A stretch of 63,283 nt of DNA from Pseudomonadota bacterium (lineage in GTDB: Bacteria; Desulfobacterota; Desulfobulbia; Desulfobulbales; Desulfocapsaceae): assembly GCA_018817385.1 (NCBI GenBank), contig JAHIUA010000015.1, positions 1 through 63,283 on the forward strand, read 5' to 3'. Numbering within the stretch: the stretch's first letter is position 1; the number at the start of each line of letters is the position of its first letter. The notes beneath the pieces were generated by a model. It saw nothing but the letters and a program-made list of their open reading frames with translations, had not been told where the DNA came from and searched no databases. The position numbers and the translations under genes are program-made. This document shows, piece by piece, positions 51,048 through 60,724 of the stretch.

Positions 51048-53306
51048 TCAAGCCTGTTTTCGACCTTTTATCACTTTTTCCTGTTTGTGGAAAAGAATTT
51101 CATGATCTGCCGGCTTGAGAGATGGATCAGCAACGATTACGATCGATATCTTATTCCGAATCTCCAACTCACTGATCTCGTTACGCTTATTATTCAAAAG
51201 ATACTGGGCTACGTCCAGAGGTAAACGACACTCAACCCGAAGAACTTCCTTCTTACTGGCACCCGTCTGAATACGGCGCAGATAAAAAAGAGCCAGTGTT
51301 TCCACGGAACGAACCATACCTCGTCCCTTGCAATGTTCGCAAACCCTGTAGTTTCCAGCCTCGATGGGTGCACCCAGCTTCTGCCTGGAAATCTGCATAA
51401 GGCCAAACTTGGAAATGCGGCTGATGTCAACCTTGGCTCGGTCACGCTTCATGGCATTCTTGACCTGGCGCTCCACCCCACGGATATTCTTACTGCTCCG
51501 CATATCAATGAAGTCCACCACAATCAAGCCGCCCAGATCACGGAGGCGCAACTGACGGGCAAGCTCGGAGGCGGCCTCCATATTAGCCTTAAAAATCGAA
51601 TCTTCGAAATTCTGCCCCTTGCCAGTGGATCCAGAATTGACATCAATGGCCACCAGAGCTTCGGTGGGATCAATCACAATAGACCCCCCTGAAGGAAGAG
51701 CCACTTGCGGTTGGTAAATCGACTCAATCTGATCTTCGACATTATACTGGTTAAATATAGGCCGTGCCCCCTTGTGCAAGCGGGCCTTTGCCCCCTTTTG
51801 CTTGCTCGGAAGAAGCTCGAGAAAGTCATTGACCTTCTCCAGGGCTGCAAGGTCATCAACCAGGATTTCCTTAATATCAGGATCAAAATGTTCACGCAAA
51901 AAGCGGAGAACACAATCATGATCCTGATAGACCAGACCAACTCCCTCCAGAGACTGTCCCTTTGCCTTAATCTCTTTCCAAAGATTGAGCAGATAGTGAA
52001 CATCCCTGCTCAGGGCAGTTTTGGTAATATCGACACTTGCTGTACGGACTATCCAGCCAATTCCCTCGGGAATGCCGAGGCTGGTGATAATTTCACGCAA
52101 CTGAGATCGACGCTCTTCTCCGGATATTTTTCGAGAAATGCCGGTGGAATCCGATCCAGGCATGAGCACGACACAACGCCCGGGAATGGAGAGATAGGTG
52201 GTCATATTAGCCCCCTTGTTCCCCACTTCCTCCTTCACTACTTGAACCAGAACCTCCTGGCCACGCTCCAGGACTTCTGTGATGTTCAATTTACTCCATT
52301 GATGCTGTTCAATAAGTTTTTTGTTCTTATCGCTGATTTCCTGTTTGTAGTACTCAGGATGAATCTCATTGAATGGCAAAAAACCATTCTTCTCGGTACC
52401 ATAATCAACAAAGGCGGCCTGAAGACTGCTCTCTATGGCAACAATCCTGGCCTTGTAGATATTATTCTTTGTCTGTTTGGAAGAGACCGTGGAGATATGA
52501 ATGGATTCCAGTCGGCCATCAGCGAGCAGTGCCAGACGGCACTCTTCCGGCTCCTCGGCATTAACCAGCAGTTTCAGGACCGGCGGTATCTCATCTGGTC
52601 CCGATACACTCTTCTGACTCTGGGGTGGCTGCTCTTCCCTTCCCTCATCCCTGGTCTTCTGCTTTCTGCCACCACGAGGATGTGGAGTTCTATTCCCCTC
52701 CTTCTTTTCCTCGCTCCTCTCAACCTCCTGTTCCTCTCCACCTGACTCATCACCAGAACCAGATGCCGCCACTACAGATTCGACAGAATCCACTGCCTCT
52801 TCTCTCTCGGTCACCAACTCCGACGTATCGCCTGCTTTTTCGACGGGAGAGGCTTCTTCGCTGATGGGGGCACTCTTTTTACCACGCCCGCGGGAGCGAC
52901 TTGCTGTTTTTTTACGGGGTACTCTTTTGGCAACTGCAGTGCCATCTCCCTCTGCAGCAGCATCGGCCTCTACAGCGACTTCAGCATCTTCTTTATCTGT
53001 CGAGATGCTCTTTTGGGCAGCCGGTTTCTTCCGGGGCGATCTTTTTTTAGGGGGAGAAAGAGCGGTCTCTGCCTTCTCTGACGAGCTACTTTTTTTGGTA
53101 GCCGGTTTCTTCCGCGGCGATCTTTTTTTTGGGGGGGGCTGAGCAACCTCCCCTTTCTCTGACGAGCCACTCTCTTGCGTAGCCGGTTTCACCGTTTTTT
53201 GGACTTCTTCTTCCGGAACCGTACTTTTCCACCACGCGCCTGTGGTTGCTTTTACAGGTTTTTCCTGCACTGATTCTTGTTCAGAATCTGTTTTTTTGTC
53301 TGCCAT
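51048..53306 (-). CDS. Ribonuclease E/G with long N-terminal disordered extension
   Basis: A 752-residue endoribonuclease for mRNA decay and rRNA processing. Residues 1-240 are disordered and charged, with near-repeats of 'PPKKRSPRKKPA' and Ser/Glu stretches. From about 245 the RNase E/G core begins: S1 domain ('NIYKARIVAIESSLQAAFVDYGTEKNGFLPFNEI'), RNase H-like part, and the DNase I-like site with catalytic Asp in 'LVAIDVNSGS' (about 556) and 'VVDFIDMRSSKN' (about 598). A zinc-link CEHCKGRG is near 655. Disorder in RNase E is usually C-terminal, so an N-terminal one is unusual. ATG start; a small ORF ends just upstream. Confidence 0.93.
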   Translation of the reverse strand: MADKKTDSEQESVQEKPVKATTGAWWKSTVPEEEVQKTVKPATQESGSSEKGEVAQPPPKKRSPRKKPATKKSSSSEKAETALSPPKKRSPRKKPAAQKSISTDKEDAEVAVEADAAAEGDGTAVAKRVPRKKTASRSRGRGKKSAPISEEASPVEKAGDTSELVTEREEAVDSVESVVAASGSGDESGGEEQEVERSEEKKEGNRTPHPRGGRKQKTRDEGREEQPPQSQKSVSGPDEIPPVLKLLVNAEEPEECRLALLADGRLESIHISTVSSKQTKNNIYKARIVAIESSLQAAFVDYGTEKNGFLPFNEIHPEYYKQEISDKNKKLIEQHQWSKLNITEVLERGQEVLVQVVKEEVGNKGANMTTYLSIPGRCVVLMPGSDSTGISRKISGEERRSQLREIITSLGIPEGIGWIVRTASVDITKTALSRDVHYLLNLWKEIKAKGQSLEGVGLVYQDHDCVLRFLREHFDPDIKEILVDDLAALEKVNDFLELLPSKQKGAKARLHKGARPIFNQYNVEDQIESIYQPQVALPSGGSIVIDPTEALVAIDVNSGSTGKGQNFEDSIFKANMEAASELARQLRLRDLGGLIVVDFIDMRSSKNIRGVERQVKNAMKRDRAKVDISRISKFGLMQISRQKLGAPIEAGNYRVCEHCKGRGMVRSVETLALFYLRRIQTGASKKEVLRVECRLPLDVAQYLLNNKRNEISELEIRNKISIVIVADPSLKPADHEILFHKQEKVIKGRKQA

Positions 53307-53316
53307 ACATTTTCCT

Positions 53317-53523
53317 TTACCGGAGACAGGTCACTCCCCTCTCCGCAATCTTTGAAACAACCTGTTCATACTGGCTGTTATACTTTATCAACAAGAGCAG
53401 ACGGGTTTTCCCAACTGCTTCCTGTCCTATATTTTGCCAAAACCACCCTGTATCCCGAAACTCGGCCTGGGAAATCTCCCAGGCAAATTGTCTATTTCTG
53501 CGAGCCGGGCCAACAAGGCACAT
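53317..53523 (-). CDS. Small ORF upstream of and coupled to the RNase E/G gene
   Basis: 68 codons ending 10 nt before the RNase E/G ATG, with AAAGGAAA between. It begins MCLVGPARRNRQFAWEISQA and ends VVSKIAERGVTCLR, with normal codon usage. The start ATG (53523) has only a weak RBS; a TTG at 53538 is possible. I do not recognise the family. It may be a regulatory leader peptide or a small partner of the RNase. Confidence 0.45.
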   Translation of the reverse strand: MCLVGPARRNRQFAWEISQAEFRDTGWFWQNIGQEAVGKTRLLLLIKYNSQYEQVVSKIAERGVTCLR

Positions 53524-54271
53524 GACACTTCTTTTCAAAAAGGGAAAGGGGAGTAATTTTGAGACTCTTCCTTTCCCTTCTCAAACAACTTATTTCCCTG
53601 AAGCACAGGGATTCTCAATCTCCCGGATAAAATGTGCGAATCGTTTCTCCCAACAATTCTCTTTTTATCAACGGGGATTAATCAAATTCATTTTCTGCTG
53701 ATCCTCTTGCCAAGGATAAGGCATTCATTTGCTAGCAGCGATCCTCCTTGAACAGCTCAAAACCACTCTGCCCGTTCAAACAGGTCAGGTTCCTGTCATC
53801 ACAAGGAGAAGGGACACCAGAGAGCGAACAAAACAATATCTCTATTCCCATATCAATTCATCACTGAATCAATAGGCAACAAGTTTATCAGCTACCGAGC
53901 TACAGGGGGGGAACAAACAAGACTCCGCCTGATCTAGCCAGCGGCAGAAAAAGATGTTTTCCTACAGTAAGAGAAGAAAAAATACTGTTCTTCTTGCAAA
54001 GAACGCTGTACACTGTCGTGAAAGTAAAACAATTTCCCTTTATTATCAAGGTAAATCTGTGATTTTAAGCTTGACACCAACCGTCCTTAACCGTACATTC
54101 CACTTTCTAATCAATTTATCCTTTGCCCATCAGGGTTACAGAGATATCACTCCTCCTCTCAAGGCTGGATATTCTCATTACCCCCGGTACAGATATCTTC
54201 TCACAAAGGATTCAATACGTGTCACACTCACAGTCTGACATAATAGTGTTTGAAACTTCAAGGAGTTAGCT
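53524..54271. other. 748-bp divergent gap before lptD
   Basis: Between the RNase operon and lptD. A hairpin lies at 53538-53583. Frames at 53246-53701 and 53954-54238 (plus) are not convincing. It should hold the divergent promoters. I see no known RNA in it. Confidence 0.4.
53538..53583 (-). terminator. Terminator-like hairpin upstream of the RNase E/G operon
   Basis: AAGGGAAAGGAAGAG and CTCCCCTTTCCCTT pair on the minus strand and are followed by TTTTTG. Located at the head of the RNase transcript, it could act as an attenuator rather than an ending. Confidence 0.5.
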
Positions 54272-56593
54272 GTGACAAAGCTCTTTACATCCTCCCCCTG
54301 CCAAAAGTTTTCTCTCTGTCTCGCCTCACTACTTACCCTTGCCATTGCACCGAAATGTCTTCGTGCTGACATGGTGAACACTGAAGAATGGCAGATAGAA
54401 GCTGACAAGGTTACACGTTTCGACCGCCCTAAAAGCGTTATTGCGGAAGGACATGTGGTCCTCACCAAACTGCGAAAGCTGCCTCCAGGAACTGCTGCCC
54501 CTAAGCAAAAAACCACTAAATGGACCAGACTGCTGGAAGAAAGCCCTGCAGAAGGTACCGAAGCAGTCGTTACTCAGGAAATCACCAAGGAGACAAAGCC
54601 CCACTATATAACTGAGGTAACCATCCGGGCCGACTGGATAGCCTATGATATGGAGCAAAACAGCATCAAGGCCAAAGGGAATGTCGCCATCAAAAGCAAC
54701 ACAGACGAACTACTGGCCAACGAGGGTGTGTTCGACCTGACCAATGAGACAGGTACTTTTAAGGAAGCCACCATCCTTCGCGATGCTTTAGATCTCCACC
54801 TTGAAGGCAAGACCATCCAAAAGACCGGTTTTAATACCTATCAAATTGAAGACGGTTGGGTGGTCACCTGTAAAGTCGAAAAAGACATTGCCCCTCCCTG
54901 GAGTTTTGCCAGCAAAGACACCAAAATCACCCAGGGCGGATACGCTGTTCTCAAGCACGCCACCTTCCGGATCAAGGATGTCCCGGTTCTGTACACGCCC
55001 TGGATCATGCTGCCGGTGGGAGATAAACGCCATACCGGCTTGCTCTTCCCCGAAATTTCAAATTCGGACAATAACGGTTTCGGCCTTAACCTCCCCCTCT
55101 TTGTCAACATCTCCGATTCCACTGATATAACCCTCTATCCAGAATATTATGCCAACCGCGGCGTCATGCCGGGCCTCGAATATCGATATATCCTCGGTAG
55201 TCAGAAAAAGGGAACCTTCATGGCAAACTATCTCCAGGATGACCTCTCCGACCCCTCCGAGACTGACTACAGGGAAGATACAGGATATACCCACACCAAT
55301 GAGGACAGGTATTGGCTGCGAGGAAAAGCTGACCACGATTTCGACAATGATATCAGCACCCGCGTGGATCTCGATATCGTTTCCGACCGGGATTACCTGA
55401 CTGAATTCAACTCCGGCATCACCGGGTTTACCCAATCCAACGATCGATTTTTTGAAATGTATGGACGAGGTTTTGAGAATAAGACCGACGACCAGCGCAA
55501 TAACAGCATGAAGATTCTTAAATCCTGGAATGGCATGTCCCTTGAAGGAAACCTGCTAGCCATTAACGATATCAGGACCGACAGCACCAGTCCGACCCCG
55601 CTGTGGAAACTGCCAAGCCTGGATTTCACGGGCAGTCAAGCCATGGGTGAAACAACACTAACCTTTGACTGGGATACAAACTACGTCAACTACTATCGTG
55701 AAGACGGGGTAGGTGGTCACCGTTTTGACATCTATCCTCGCCTGAGCATGCCTCTGCCCCTTGGTCCCTACCTGGAATCCCGTGCCGATGCTGGTCTCCG
55801 CGACACCTTTTACAAGGTCCAGACCTATGGTGATGGCACCTGGGACCAGAACGATACCCCGAACCGTTTCTTAGGCGATTTTCACACCGAGATAGGAACC
55901 ACCCTCCTCAGAAATTTCGACCTGGCTTTGGGAGAAGCCACTGGAATCGGTCACCATTTCAGGCCATACATTGAGTACGACTATCTCTCAGAGACGGACC
56001 AGGAAGATCTACCCGATTTTGATTCTGTTGATCTCATTGAAGATATCAATGCCATCACCTATGGGGTGGACAACTTCTTCAATCTGTTCGGCAAGAGAGG
56101 AGGAAGTGATACGGAAAGGGATTATGGATACTTGAAGGTCGAACAATCCTACGACCTGCGCAGTGTCTCATCAGACAACCCTCTCACCCCGGTCGACATA
56201 GAACTGGGATGGAACCCACTGACCAACTTCAATTTAATTTATAAAACGGAGATCGATGTATACGGTGAAGGCGTCACCTTGTATGGACTTGAGAGCTATT
56301 ACAGAAACAGCCGTGGTGATTATCTCAACTTCGATTATCGATATAATCGAGAAGACACCATTCACCAGCTCAATGTCAGCGCCAGGGCTCAACTCTTCGA
56401 TACCATCTTTGCCAAATATGCAATCGAGCATTCCCTCTCCGAATCGACGGTTATTGAGCAGAATATCTCGCTCCTCTATCAGCCTGCCTGTTGGTCTGTG
56501 GAACTGAAATCCCAATACACTCCCGGCGATCACAACATCATGCTGGTCTTTAATTTGGCCAACATAGGAAGTCCTCTCGGACTGGGCCTGTAA
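54272..56593 (+). CDS. lptD: LPS-assembly protein LptD
   Basis: A 773-residue outer-membrane protein that inserts lipopolysaccharide. GTG start with AAGGAG 6 nt before it. A signal peptide (FSLCLASLLTLAIAPKCLRAD) is followed by an OstA/LptA-like jellyroll ('EWQIEADKVTRFDRPKSVIAEGHVVLT', 'TIRADWIAYDMEQNSIKAKGNVAIKSN'). The LptD barrel runs from about 240 to the end ('VPVLYTPWIMLPVGDKRHTGLLFPEI'). The mature protein has only two Cys, about 200 and about 740, so one inter-domain disulfide is likely instead of E. coli's two. It heads an envelope gene run on the plus strand. Confidence 0.95.
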   Translation: MTKLFTSSPCQKFSLCLASLLTLAIAPKCLRADMVNTEEWQIEADKVTRFDRPKSVIAEGHVVLTKLRKLPPGTAAPKQKTTKWTRLLEESPAEGTEAVVTQEITKETKPHYITEVTIRADWIAYDMEQNSIKAKGNVAIKSNTDELLANEGVFDLTNETGTFKEATILRDALDLHLEGKTIQKTGFNTYQIEDGWVVTCKVEKDIAPPWSFASKDTKITQGGYAVLKHATFRIKDVPVLYTPWIMLPVGDKRHTGLLFPEISNSDNNGFGLNLPLFVNISDSTDITLYPEYYANRGVMPGLEYRYILGSQKKGTFMANYLQDDLSDPSETDYREDTGYTHTNEDRYWLRGKADHDFDNDISTRVDLDIVSDRDYLTEFNSGITGFTQSNDRFFEMYGRGFENKTDDQRNNSMKILKSWNGMSLEGNLLAINDIRTDSTSPTPLWKLPSLDFTGSQAMGETTLTFDWDTNYVNYYREDGVGGHRFDIYPRLSMPLPLGPYLESRADAGLRDTFYKVQTYGDGTWDQNDTPNRFLGDFHTEIGTTLLRNFDLALGEATGIGHHFRPYIEYDYLSETDQEDLPDFDSVDLIEDINAITYGVDNFFNLFGKRGGSDTERDYGYLKVEQSYDLRSVSSDNPLTPVDIELGWNPLTNFNLIYKTEIDVYGEGVTLYGLESYYRNSRGDYLNFDYRYNREDTIHQLNVSARAQLFDTIFAKYAIEHSLSESTVIEQNISLLYQPACWSVELKSQYTPGDHNIMLVFNLANIGSPLGLGL

Positions 56594-56601
56594 GAGACGA
56601 C

Positions 56602-57561
56602 ATGCATTATGATGTCTTCAATGGAGATGCAGACGGTATCTGTGCCTTGCACCTGCTGCGTCTCCATGAACCACGACCGGAGGCCGTCCTTATTACCGGG
56701 GTCAAACGTGACATCAACCTCCTGGACAAGATCCAGGAGGTCCGTGACAGCTCCATTACAGTGCTTGATGTCTCCCTTGACTCCAACCGACATGCCCTGC
56801 AGAAACTTCTTGGCCAGGGCAACAAAGTCACCTACATAGATCATCACTTTGCCAGTGACATCCCTGTTACAGAGAAGCTGACAGCTCACATCGACCTGGA
56901 TCCCACAATCTGCACCGCACTGATTGTGGATAAACTGCTGCAAGGAAAACACCGGGGCTGGGCAGTTGCAGCCGCCTTTGGCGACAATTTCCATGAACCT
57001 GCCAGGCAGATCGCTAGCGCAATGTCCCTGAGCGAAGAAGAGATTTCTTCCCTGCGAGAACTGGGTGAACTACTCAACTACAACGGCTATGGTGCAGACA
57101 TCAACGATCTCCACTTTACTCCGGACAAACTCTATTCCGCCCTCCACCCTTACATTGACCCCTTTGCCTTCCTGGCCGAATCTCCTGACCTGGCAACCCT
57201 GCGCACAGGGTTCACCGGGGATATGGCCTTGGCCATGGAACAAAAAGAACTTGAACCAAAACAGAAGAACCGGGTATATGTCTTCCCCAACGCCCCCTGG
57301 GCCAGACGCGTTTCCGGAGTATTTTCCAATCTCAGGGCCAGAGAAAAAAAAGAGGCTGCCCATGCCCTGATTGTTGAGAATAGTGATACTACGCTGCGTA
57401 TCAGTGTCAGGGCTCCACTCAACCGGCGGGAACAGGCAGACACTCTGTGCCGCTCATTTCCCACCGGAGGAGGACGGGCTGCAGCTGCCGGTATCAACAA
57501 CCTCCCCCCGGATATGCTTGAAAATTTTCTTAGACTTTTTCATACGACATTTTCACGCTGA
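56602..57561 (+). CDS. DHH-family phosphoesterase
   Basis: A 319-residue protein with a DHH domain and a DHHA1 C-terminus. 'DVFNGDADGICALHLL' is motif I, 'VTVLDVSLDSN' type ITVLDVSLDSNRH is motif II, 'VTYIDHHFASD' is the DHH motif (about 76-79), and 'GDNFHEPA' supplies a further metal ligand. 'SFPTGGGRAAAAGINNLP' is the DHHA1 signature. It probably hydrolyses short oligonucleotides, pAp or related phosphodiesters; the substrate cannot be set. ATG start, 8 nt after lptD. Confidence 0.9.
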   Translation: MHYDVFNGDADGICALHLLRLHEPRPEAVLITGVKRDINLLDKIQEVRDSSITVLDVSLDSNRHALQKLLGQGNKVTYIDHHFASDIPVTEKLTAHIDLDPTICTALIVDKLLQGKHRGWAVAAAFGDNFHEPARQIASAMSLSEEEISSLRELGELLNYNGYGADINDLHFTPDKLYSALHPYIDPFAFLAESPDLATLRTGFTGDMALAMEQKELEPKQKNRVYVFPNAPWARRVSGVFSNLRAREKKEAAHALIVENSDTTLRISVRAPLNRREQADTLCRSFPTGGGRAAAAGINNLPPDMLENFLRLFHTTFSR

Positions 57562-57649
57562 ATTTTTAGGATACTGCCTAAACGGCTCTCAGGTGTTATC
57601 CATTATCCTCAACAACGATTTATCTCCTCAACTACTCAGGAGGTCTCCT

Positions 57650-58702
57650 ATTCTCCCCTCACAACATACCTATCGTCTTCTTATTCTTCTGACGGTTCTC
57701 CTGCTCCTCCCCCAATCCGGAATGGGAGGAGAAAAAATCCCTGCCGCAGACCTGGTTGTCGATGGCCAGCAGATTGATCTGGGGCAAAAAAAATTCCAGA
57801 TTCTCTTCCAGGAACTGGAACAAGAGCACGGCTTCAGCAAAAAAGAACTGGATATCTTTTTTCAAGGCATTACCATCAATCGCCGGGTCCTTGTTCTTAT
57901 GGACAAACAGTGGGAAGCAAAACCATACTTTCAATATCGCCCTCTGTTCATCACTCCCTCGGTCATCAAAAAAGCCAAAAAGAAGTTACGGGAACATAAA
58001 AATATTCTTGACCGTATAGAGCAAGAATTGGGTGTTGACATGGAAGTTGTTATTGCCATCTGGGGTATTGAATCGCGCTTCGGCAGCCATAATGGCGGTT
58101 ACGGAGTCTTGCAGACCTTAACCACTCTCTTCGATGCCTATCCTCGACGCGCCGCCTTCTTCCGCAAGCAACTGGTTCATTTTCTCCTCCTCTGCCGGGA
58201 AAACGGATACGATCCACTACTCATCACCGGTTCCTATGCTGGTGCCTTTGGCCAATGCCAGTTTATTCCTTCCAGTTTTCGTGAATATGCCCTGAGTTTT
58301 GATGGAGATAAGCGACGTGACGTCTTCGGCTCCATTGAGGACATTCTGGCCTCCATAGCCAACTACCTCCATAGCTATCACTGGGTCTTGGCGGCACCGC
58401 TCTATAGCGATATCGGCTCAACACTTAACGGTCAGGAACTGATCAGCGCCAATCTTGAGGGGCGAAAAGGGTTGGTGAACTGGCGACTGGTAGCAAAAAT
58501 CCAGGGCGTTTCCCTTCCCCCAGCACCTGAAAACGCAGAACTGACCATTGTCAGCCTGGAAAAAGATCCAGCAGAGGGCGGCGGAATCCGTTACGTAGCG
58601 GGATACCCAAACTTTCAGGCCATCACCCAGTGGAATCATTCCAACCGATATGCCATGGCAGTCAGCGAGCTGGCCGAAGCCATCCAAGAGAAAAAGGACT
58701 GA
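57650..58702 (+). CDS. mltB: Membrane-bound lytic murein transglycosylase B, apparent ATT start
   Basis: A 350-residue lytic transglycosylase that cleaves the glycan backbone of peptidoglycan. The frame from ATT (57650) reads ILPSQHTYRLLILLTVLLLL, a full signal peptide, with AGGAGG 6 nt upstream. No ATG, GTG or TTG fits here; the nearest GTG (57593) has no RBS and adds odd sequence, and the frame also stays open upstream through the DHH gene. Family motifs are 'VIAIWGIESRFGSHNGGYGVLQTLTTL' (catalytic Glu about 141), 'SYAGAFGQCQFIPSSF' and 'GSIEDILASIANYL'. It is next to mltA, so wall turnover genes cluster here. Confidence 0.9.
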   Translation: MLPSQHTYRLLILLTVLLLLPQSGMGGEKIPAADLVVDGQQIDLGQKKFQILFQELEQEHGFSKKELDIFFQGITINRRVLVLMDKQWEAKPYFQYRPLFITPSVIKKAKKKLREHKNILDRIEQELGVDMEVVIAIWGIESRFGSHNGGYGVLQTLTTLFDAYPRRAAFFRKQLVHFLLLCRENGYDPLLITGSYAGAFGQCQFIPSSFREYALSFDGDKRRDVFGSIEDILASIANYLHSYHWVLAAPLYSDIGSTLNGQELISANLEGRKGLVNWRLVAKIQGVSLPPAPENAELTIVSLEKDPAEGGGIRYVAGYPNFQAITQWNHSNRYAMAVSELAEAIQEKKD

Positions 58703-58814
58703 CCAATAATAGAGCAAATTTTCTTTCCTCTACAAGAGCTGTGGTGCCAGCAACAACCCGTTACCAACTCTGGGGAGAAGCGAAGGAAAAATCGCCAGTG
58801 AACATTTTCAAACT

Positions 58815-60047
58815 ATGAAGAGAAAAATTATGATCCAACCTCGTCAAGAAACCCGTTCCGCCCTGATTTGGCCAAGAGGCCTGCAGCCGCTTTTTCTTCT
58901 CCTCTTCTTCCTCCTCATCAATGGCTGTGCCAAAGCCCCCCTGGACAGGATGGAACTTGACACCCTTCCAGAGTTCACGGACGATCTGGAACTGAAAGGA
59001 TTGCTCACCGGGGCCGTACGGCACCTGCATTACCTGAACAAAATTCCACCGCAAACATCTGTCAGCCTTGGTTCAGACAGGTATCCTGTGTCCTGGCTCC
59101 GGGAATCCATGGAGTCTTTTATCGACATCTTGAAACAAGAACCAACTCCTGCTGAACTGAATCGTATCGTCTTGGAAAACTTTACGGTCTATCGGGCAGG
59201 GGGAAGAGAAGACCGTCCCCGAGGTGAAATGCTGATCACCGGATACTATGAGCCCTTTCTCCAGGGAAGCCTGGAAAAAAAGGCCCCTTTTCTCTATCCT
59301 CTCTATGGTCCTCCCGACTCTCTGATCCAGGTAAGAGACCAGAAAAGCGGAAAAAGCCTCTCCAGACGCCGAGATAAAACCGGGAAACTCGTTCCCTATT
59401 GGACACGAAAGGAGATCGAAATATACAATCTTGCTGCCGGCCACGAACTGGTCTATCTGAAAGACCCCGTTGATGCCTTCATCCTCCACATCCAGGGTTC
59501 CGGCAAGATACAGCTCCAGGATGGCAGCATCCGCTCTATCCATTATTCGACGTCCAACGGTCTTGAATATTTTTCCATCGGCAAACTGCTGGTGGACCAG
59601 AAAAAAATGAGCCTCCAAGAAACGAATATTCCTGCCATACGTCACTACCTGCGTACCCATCCGGATGAGCAGGAGGCCATCCTCCATCACAACAGCAGGT
59701 TCATCTTCTTTCGCTGGGAACAGGGAGGAGACCCCATCGGCAGCCTGGGAGAACCACTGACAGGAGGACGATCCATAGCCATAGACCGTGCAGTGCTGCC
59801 CCATGAGGCACTGGCATTCCTGATCAGCCGCAAACCAGTACTAACGGATAGCGGCGAGATTGACAGATGGGTTCCCCTCCACCGCTTCGTCTTTCCCCAA
59901 GATACGGGTTCCGCCATCCAAGGAAGCGGAAGAGTTGATCTCTACTATGGAAGCGGCAACTACGCCAAACAGGCGGCAGAACATATGAAGGAAGTCGGAA
60001 CACTCTATTTTCTGGTCAAAAACAATTTCGAAGATCCTGAAGACTAG
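58815..60047 (+). CDS. mltA: Membrane-bound lytic murein transglycosylase A
   Basis: A 410-residue outer-membrane lipoprotein. The lipobox is LLINGC (Cys about 38). MltA domain: 'LITGYYEPFLQGSLEKKAPFLYPLYGPP', 'AFILHIQGSGKIQLQDGS' and 'FIFFRWEQGGDPIGSLGEPLTGGRSIAID'. The 3D (double-psi barrel) domain at the C-terminus has 'QDTGSAIQGSGRVDLYYGSGNYAKQAAEHM'. It cleaves peptidoglycan, without a Glu of the MltB type. ATG 58815; Met6 (58830) is an alternative. Follows mltB by 112 bp. Confidence 0.94.
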   Translation: MKRKIMIQPRQETRSALIWPRGLQPLFLLLFFLLINGCAKAPLDRMELDTLPEFTDDLELKGLLTGAVRHLHYLNKIPPQTSVSLGSDRYPVSWLRESMESFIDILKQEPTPAELNRIVLENFTVYRAGGREDRPRGEMLITGYYEPFLQGSLEKKAPFLYPLYGPPDSLIQVRDQKSGKSLSRRRDKTGKLVPYWTRKEIEIYNLAAGHELVYLKDPVDAFILHIQGSGKIQLQDGSIRSIHYSTSNGLEYFSIGKLLVDQKKMSLQETNIPAIRHYLRTHPDEQEAILHHNSRFIFFRWEQGGDPIGSLGEPLTGGRSIAIDRAVLPHEALAFLISRKPVLTDSGEIDRWVPLHRFVFPQDTGSAIQGSGRVDLYYGSGNYAKQAAEHMKEVGTLYFLVKNNFEDPED

Positions 60048-60064
60048 CCAACAAGGGAGAGACA

Positions 60065-60718
60065 ATGAGACAGCCCTGGCGGGACAGTTCCGCAGTCTTT
60101 CATCAGCGGGCGCAAGAATATGACAGCTGGTTTGACGACAGCCTCCTCTTCGCCATAGAAACAACTGCCATCCGTGCCCTGCCGTTTCCTCTACGGGGGC
60201 CTGGCCTCGAAATTGGCGTAGGACCCGGACGTTTTGCGGCAGCGCTTGGCTCCACCTTTGGTATCGATCCAGCCGCAGCCCCCCTTGCCATTGCCAAAAG
60301 CAGAGGAATCCGCACCTGTCAGGCCATCGGTGAAGCACTCCCCTTTCGTGCCAACAGCTTTGCCACGGTCTCACTGCTCTTCACCCTCTGTTTTCTCCAA
60401 AACCCAGGAAGAGTTCTCCAAGAATCACGACGTGTCTTAGAGGAAAATGGCCACATCATTCTCGGGCTTGTCCCGGCAACAAGTGTTTGGGGAAAAAATC
60501 TGCGACAGAAAAAAGAAGCGGACCATCCTTTTTATAAGCAGGCCCATTTTTTCACTATTGGCGAGGTCAAGACGCTCCTGGCAGAGCAGGGATTTTCAGT
60601 CAAGGCCGCTGTCTCCAGCCTTTACCAACCCCCCGGAAAAGTCGTGCAAGAGGAAGAGTCCAGGCCCGGCATGGATGAGAAGGCCGGTTTTGTCGTCCTT
60701 ATGGCACAGGCGCCATGA
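60065..60718 (+). CDS. Class I SAM-dependent methyltransferase
   Basis: A 217-residue cytoplasmic enzyme. Motif I is 'GPGLEIGVGPGRFAAAL' (about 45-61), an acidic residue follows in 'FGIDPAAAPL', and 'EALPFRANSFATVSLLFTLCFLQNPGRVLQESRRVLEENGHIILG' gives motifs II-III of the UbiE/Methyltransf_11 type. Substrate unknown. ATG start, 17 nt after mltA and 6 nt before the next gene. Confidence 0.9.
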   Translation: MRQPWRDSSAVFHQRAQEYDSWFDDSLLFAIETTAIRALPFPLRGPGLEIGVGPGRFAAALGSTFGIDPAAAPLAIAKSRGIRTCQAIGEALPFRANSFATVSLLFTLCFLQNPGRVLQESRRVLEENGHIILGLVPATSVWGKNLRQKKEADHPFYKQAHFFTIGEVKTLLAEQGFSVKAAVSSLYQPPGKVVQEEESRPGMDEKAGFVVLMAQAP

Positions 60719-60724
60719 CAGATC

